A stretch of DNA of 13,078 bases from DATLCI01 sp046714215 (lineage in GTDB: Bacteria; Acidobacteriota; Terriglobia; Terriglobales; Acidobacteriaceae): the NCBI GenBank assembly GCA_046714215.1, contig JBKKBM010000270.1, positions 1 to 13,078 on the forward strand, given 5' to 3'. Every line of letters starts with the position of its first letter. Position 1 is the stretch's first letter. Positions 10,753 through 13,078 of the stretch are shown here, piece after piece. The position numbers were made by a program, and so were the translations under genes. The notes beneath the pieces were generated by a model. The model was not told the origin of the DNA and made no database searches. It saw only the letters and a list, made by a program, of their open reading frames with translations.

Positions 10753-12825
10753 ATGCGCTACGCTGCACTCATATCGTTTCTGCTGTTGAGCCTGCCGATG
10801 AGTGTTTGGGCAGGGAAGACGGTGATTCCCACTACTACCTTGGCCGCTGAAACGGGCAACAACACCAGCGGCGTCTCCACGTTCACCACCCAGAGCAACG
10901 GAAACATCGCGCCCCGCAACGTGAGTAAGGCGCCAGTACGCGACCTGATGTATCCCGGATCCACGACGAAAATGTATGCGCACTTCATGCCCTGGTTCGG
11001 CAACACGAATCACATGAACGTAGGTTACCGGTCTGACGATCCGGCGCAGGTGCAGAAGCAGGTGACGGACATGCTCTCTCGCGGGATCGAAGGCGCCATC
11101 ATCAACTGGTATGGGCCGACGTTCGCGCTGGAGAACGCGACCAGCTTTGCCCTGATGCGGGAGGCGGAGACGCGCGGCGGCCAGTTCACCTTCGCGGTGA
11201 TGGAAGACGGCGGAGCGCTTAAGCAATGCAGCATCACCGTGGGTTGCGACGTGACCCAGAAGCTGATCAACGATCTGAATTACGCGAACGCCAATTTTCA
11301 GCAGTCGCCCGCCTATATGCGGCTGAACGGACGCCCGCTGGTCTTCTTTTTCGGCGTTGAATACTACGCCGTGGACTGGAACCGGGTGCGTACGAATGTG
11401 TTGGGCAATCCGCTGCTGGTGCAGCGCAACGCGGGAGCTTACACGGCGTCGCAGATGAATGGCGCCTACGGCTGGGTAGCGCCGGAGACGGTGAGCGCCA
11501 CCGATCCGATGGGCATGGGCTACGTTGATTTCTTTTACGGCAAGGCGGCGCTGTATCCCAGCCAACTGACCTACGGCAGCGCCTATCCGGGATTCAATGA
11601 CACGTTGGCTCCCTGGGGAGCGGGCCGTATCATCGGGCAGCAATGCGGTCAAGCCTGGTTGGCGACCATCGCCCGCGCCGGACAGTTCTACTCCGCCGGC
11701 AACCAGCTTCCGTTCATGCAACTGGTGACCTGGAACGATTATGAAGAAGGCACGGAGATCGAGACCGGCATCGAGAACTGCGTCTCCGTGAGCGCGGCGA
11801 TAAGCGGCACCCGGCTGAACTGGACGCTCACCGGCGCTGAGAACACCCTCTCTCACTTCACCGTGTTCGTCAGCGCGGACGGCGCGACCCTGATGCCGCT
11901 GGCGGAGTTGCCGGCCAGCAGCCGCAGCCTGGAGATCGGCTCCTTTGACTTCAACCCCGGCAGCTACACCCTGTATGTGAAGGCAGTAGGGAAGCCGTCG
12001 CTGACGAACAAAATGTCTGGCGCGGCCAGTTTCACCGTGCAGGCTGTGCAGGCGGTGACCGTAGCCACACCCTTCGACGGCGCCACAGTGACTTCACCGG
12101 TGCGCATTGCCGCGTCCGCGACCTCGGGAAATCCTATTACCGCACTCCAGGTGTACATCGATGGCGTGCTGGCGCATCAAGCGAGCGCAGCCACGCTTGA
12201 CGTGCAGCTCACCATGCTGCCGGGCGCGCGCACCGTGGTAGTGAAGGCGTGGGACGCCGCCGGTGCGAACTTCATGAAGAGCATGACGCTCAACGTGAAC
12301 GCCAACATGTCACCGGTGGCAGTGCTGGCGGTCACGCCGCTGAAGGCGACCTCACCCGTCACGGTGACGGCCAATGCCGCGGGCTCGTATGATCCGGATG
12401 GAACGCTGGCTGCCACCAGCATCGATTTTGGCGATGGCTACGTGGCCAGCGGAGCCAACGCCGCCCACGTTTATAGTTCGCCCGGCACTTACACGGTCAA
12501 GGTGACGACTACGGACAACGCCGGTGCCACGGCTACGGCGATGCAGACGGTCACAGTGGCGGCACCGGTGAAATATGTGGTCATCCACGCGCCGGGTACG
12601 GGTGCGACGGTCTCGATGAAGCCGCGCGTATCCGCCACGGCCTTCTCCAGCAAAGGTATGCAGGCCATGCAGATCTATGTGGATGGAAAGCTCGTCTATA
12701 AGACGCTGGGCAGCGTGCTGGACACTACTATCATCCTCACCAAGGGTGCACATGCGCTGGTGGTGAAGGGATGGGACGTGGCGGGCGAGAGCTTTTACTC
12801 GACGGTGAATGTGACGGCGAACTAG
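10753..12825 (+). CDS. Secreted multi-domain protein: GH71/GH99-like domain plus Fn3-, Ig- and PKD-like modules
   Basis: The 690-residue protein starts with a Sec signal peptide (1-20, cleavage after SVWA). Residues about 65-342 resemble the barrel of glycoside hydrolases of the GH71/GH99 type: YPGSTTKMYAHFMPWFG (67-83), GIEGAIINWYGP (111-122), RLNGRPLVFFFG (190-201) and the C-terminal LVTWNDYEEGTEIETGIEN (324-342), with acidic residues where such enzymes carry their catalytic groups. Then come an Fn3-like module (about 345-430), an Ig-like one (433-515, LQVYIDGVLAHQ and VVVKAWDAAG), a PKD domain (520-602, SYDPDG...IDFGDG...HVYSSPGTYTVKVT) and a second Ig-like copy (606-690, MQIYVDGKLVYK). 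It is likely an outer-surface or extracellular polysaccharide enzyme or binder; the substrate cannot be inferred. GGAGGG lies 3-5 nt before the ATG. It is monocistronic, with a long structured upstream region. Confidence 0.82.
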   Translation: MRYAALISFLLLSLPMSVWAGKTVIPTTTLAAETGNNTSGVSTFTTQSNGNIAPRNVSKAPVRDLMYPGSTTKMYAHFMPWFGNTNHMNVGYRSDDPAQVQKQVTDMLSRGIEGAIINWYGPTFALENATSFALMREAETRGGQFTFAVMEDGGALKQCSITVGCDVTQKLINDLNYANANFQQSPAYMRLNGRPLVFFFGVEYYAVDWNRVRTNVLGNPLLVQRNAGAYTASQMNGAYGWVAPETVSATDPMGMGYVDFFYGKAALYPSQLTYGSAYPGFNDTLAPWGAGRIIGQQCGQAWLATIARAGQFYSAGNQLPFMQLVTWNDYEEGTEIETGIENCVSVSAAISGTRLNWTLTGAENTLSHFTVFVSADGATLMPLAELPASSRSLEIGSFDFNPGSYTLYVKAVGKPSLTNKMSGAASFTVQAVQAVTVATPFDGATVTSPVRIAASATSGNPITALQVYIDGVLAHQASAATLDVQLTMLPGARTVVVKAWDAAGANFMKSMTLNVNANMSPVAVLAVTPLKATSPVTVTANAAGSYDPDGTLAATSIDFGDGYVASGANAAHVYSSPGTYTVKVTTTDNAGATATAMQTVTVAAPVKYVVIHAPGTGATVSMKPRVSATAFSSKGMQAMQIYVDGKLVYKTLGSVLDTTIILTKGAHALVVKGWDVAGESFYSTVNVTAN

Positions 12826-12851
12826 CGGCGTGCTTCTGCGGTAAACCTGCA

Positions 12852-12870
12852 CCGGGCCCGACTTCCCGGG
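12852..12870 (+). terminator. Weak GC hairpin after the glycosidase-like gene
   Basis: CCGGG (12852-12856) pairs with CCCGG (12865-12869), followed by only three T. It lies 27 nt after the stop codon and is a weak candidate for termination. Confidence 0.3.
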
Positions 12871-12871
12871 T

Positions 12872-12903
12872 TTGACAGCACGGGCCGCATCTGAAAAAAT
12901 AAT
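12872..12903 (+). promoter_or_regulatory. Candidate promoter for the tRNA-Leu gene
   Basis: A perfect TTGACA occurs at 12872-12877. A -10 could be AAAAAT (12895-12900, 17-bp spacer) or AATAAT (12898-12903, 20-bp spacer); neither combination is ideal. It lies about 50 nt before the tRNA. Confidence 0.4.
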
Positions 12904-12923
12904 CGAGTAGTTCCTTTCTGACT

Positions 12924-12942
12924 GCGGCAGAGGTTCTGCCGC
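12924..12942 (+). other. Perfect hairpin in the 5' leader of the tRNA
   Basis: GCGGCAG and CTGCCGC form a 7-bp perfect stem with a 5-nt loop, 12 nt before the mature tRNA 5' end. It may shape the precursor for RNase P processing or be a small dispersed palindrome. No T-run follows. Confidence 0.4.
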
Positions 12943-12954
12943 GCCTCAATGAGT

Positions 12955-13041
12955 GCCGAAGTGGCGGAATTGGCAGACGCGCGTGGTTCAGGTCCACGTA
13001 CTCGCAAGGGTGTGGGGGTTCGAGTCCCTTCTTCGGCACCA
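12955..13041 (+). tRNA. tRNA-Leu (anticodon CAG)
   Basis: The 87-nt gene has a perfect 7-bp acceptor stem (GCCGAAG with CTTCGGC), discriminator A and an encoded CCA end. The anticodon arm is GTGG TTCAGGT CCAC, giving anticodon CAG, which reads CTG, the leading leucine codon in GC-rich genomes. A long variable arm and the length mark it as a class II tRNA, as expected for leucine. The T loop TTCGAGT is standard; two G.U pairs occur in the T stem. Confidence 0.96.
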
Positions 13042-13078
13042 AAAGCTTCTATCTAAATGCAAATGAGCGGCTTAAAGG

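Noticed and set aside
10720..11856. 378-codon minus-strand ORF
   Set aside because: It lies antisense to the signal peptide and catalytic-like domain of the secreted protein, and its composition (His/Arg rich) is that of a shadow frame.
1..13078. CRISPR array, insertion sequence, prophage or toxin-antitoxin locus
   Set aside because: I saw no regularly spaced repeats, transposase frame, phage genes or paired small toxin/antitoxin frames in the window.

Overview
This is a GC-rich bacterial chromosomal window. Several things point to the Acidobacteriota, probably class Terriglobia. The housekeeping genes look acidobacterial: a B12-dependent ribonucleotide reductase, a HisA of a divergent type, a small zinc-ribbon protein and a multi-domain secreted glycosidase-like protein. 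The intergenic DNA also carries short palindromic and 'CTCGGGATGAC'-type repeat debris that I associate with that group. The assignment comes from pattern recognition, not from a search.

Layout. The left edge holds the 5' third of nrdJ (class II ribonucleotide reductase, minus strand, running off the window). About 380 nt upstream of its start codon lie a sigma70-like promoter and a pair of NrdR-box-like sites, which implies a very long leader that contains six clear stem-loops. Next come non-coding DNA with a strong terminator, a 3' remnant of rtcB (minus), a conserved hypothetical gene whose last residues are encoded by a dispersed repeat (plus), and a stand-alone hisA (plus). A two-gene RND efflux operon follows on the minus strand (membrane-fusion lipoprotein, then RND pump, with a 4-nt overlap). 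No outer-membrane channel gene is present in the window.

The middle of the window has small genes. There is a 9-codon ORF in front of a large palindromic element, a signal-peptide plus TonB-C-domain protein (minus) with an array of GGTTAC/GTAACC half-sites upstream, and a 56-residue zinc-ribbon protein (minus). Divergent from the last is osmC (plus), with an excellent ribosome binding site, a 14-bp perfect dyad near its start and a textbook terminator. Convergent to osmC is an 80-residue protein resembling only the phosphoacceptor (DHp) part of a histidine kinase.

The right part has about 430 bp without a gene. It contains a 13-bp long-range inverted repeat closing a domain with further stems, and lies ahead of a 690-residue secreted protein with a GH71/GH99-like N-terminal domain followed by Fn3-, Ig- and PKD-like modules. 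A tRNA-Leu(CAG) with encoded CCA ends the window.

The genes do not form one pathway. They are housekeeping or stress functions (dNTP synthesis, histidine synthesis, peroxide defence), export and secretion, separated by repeat-rich spacers. The most interesting signals are regulatory: the NrdR-type promoter with its long structured nrdJ leader, and the structured region upstream of the glycosidase-like gene.
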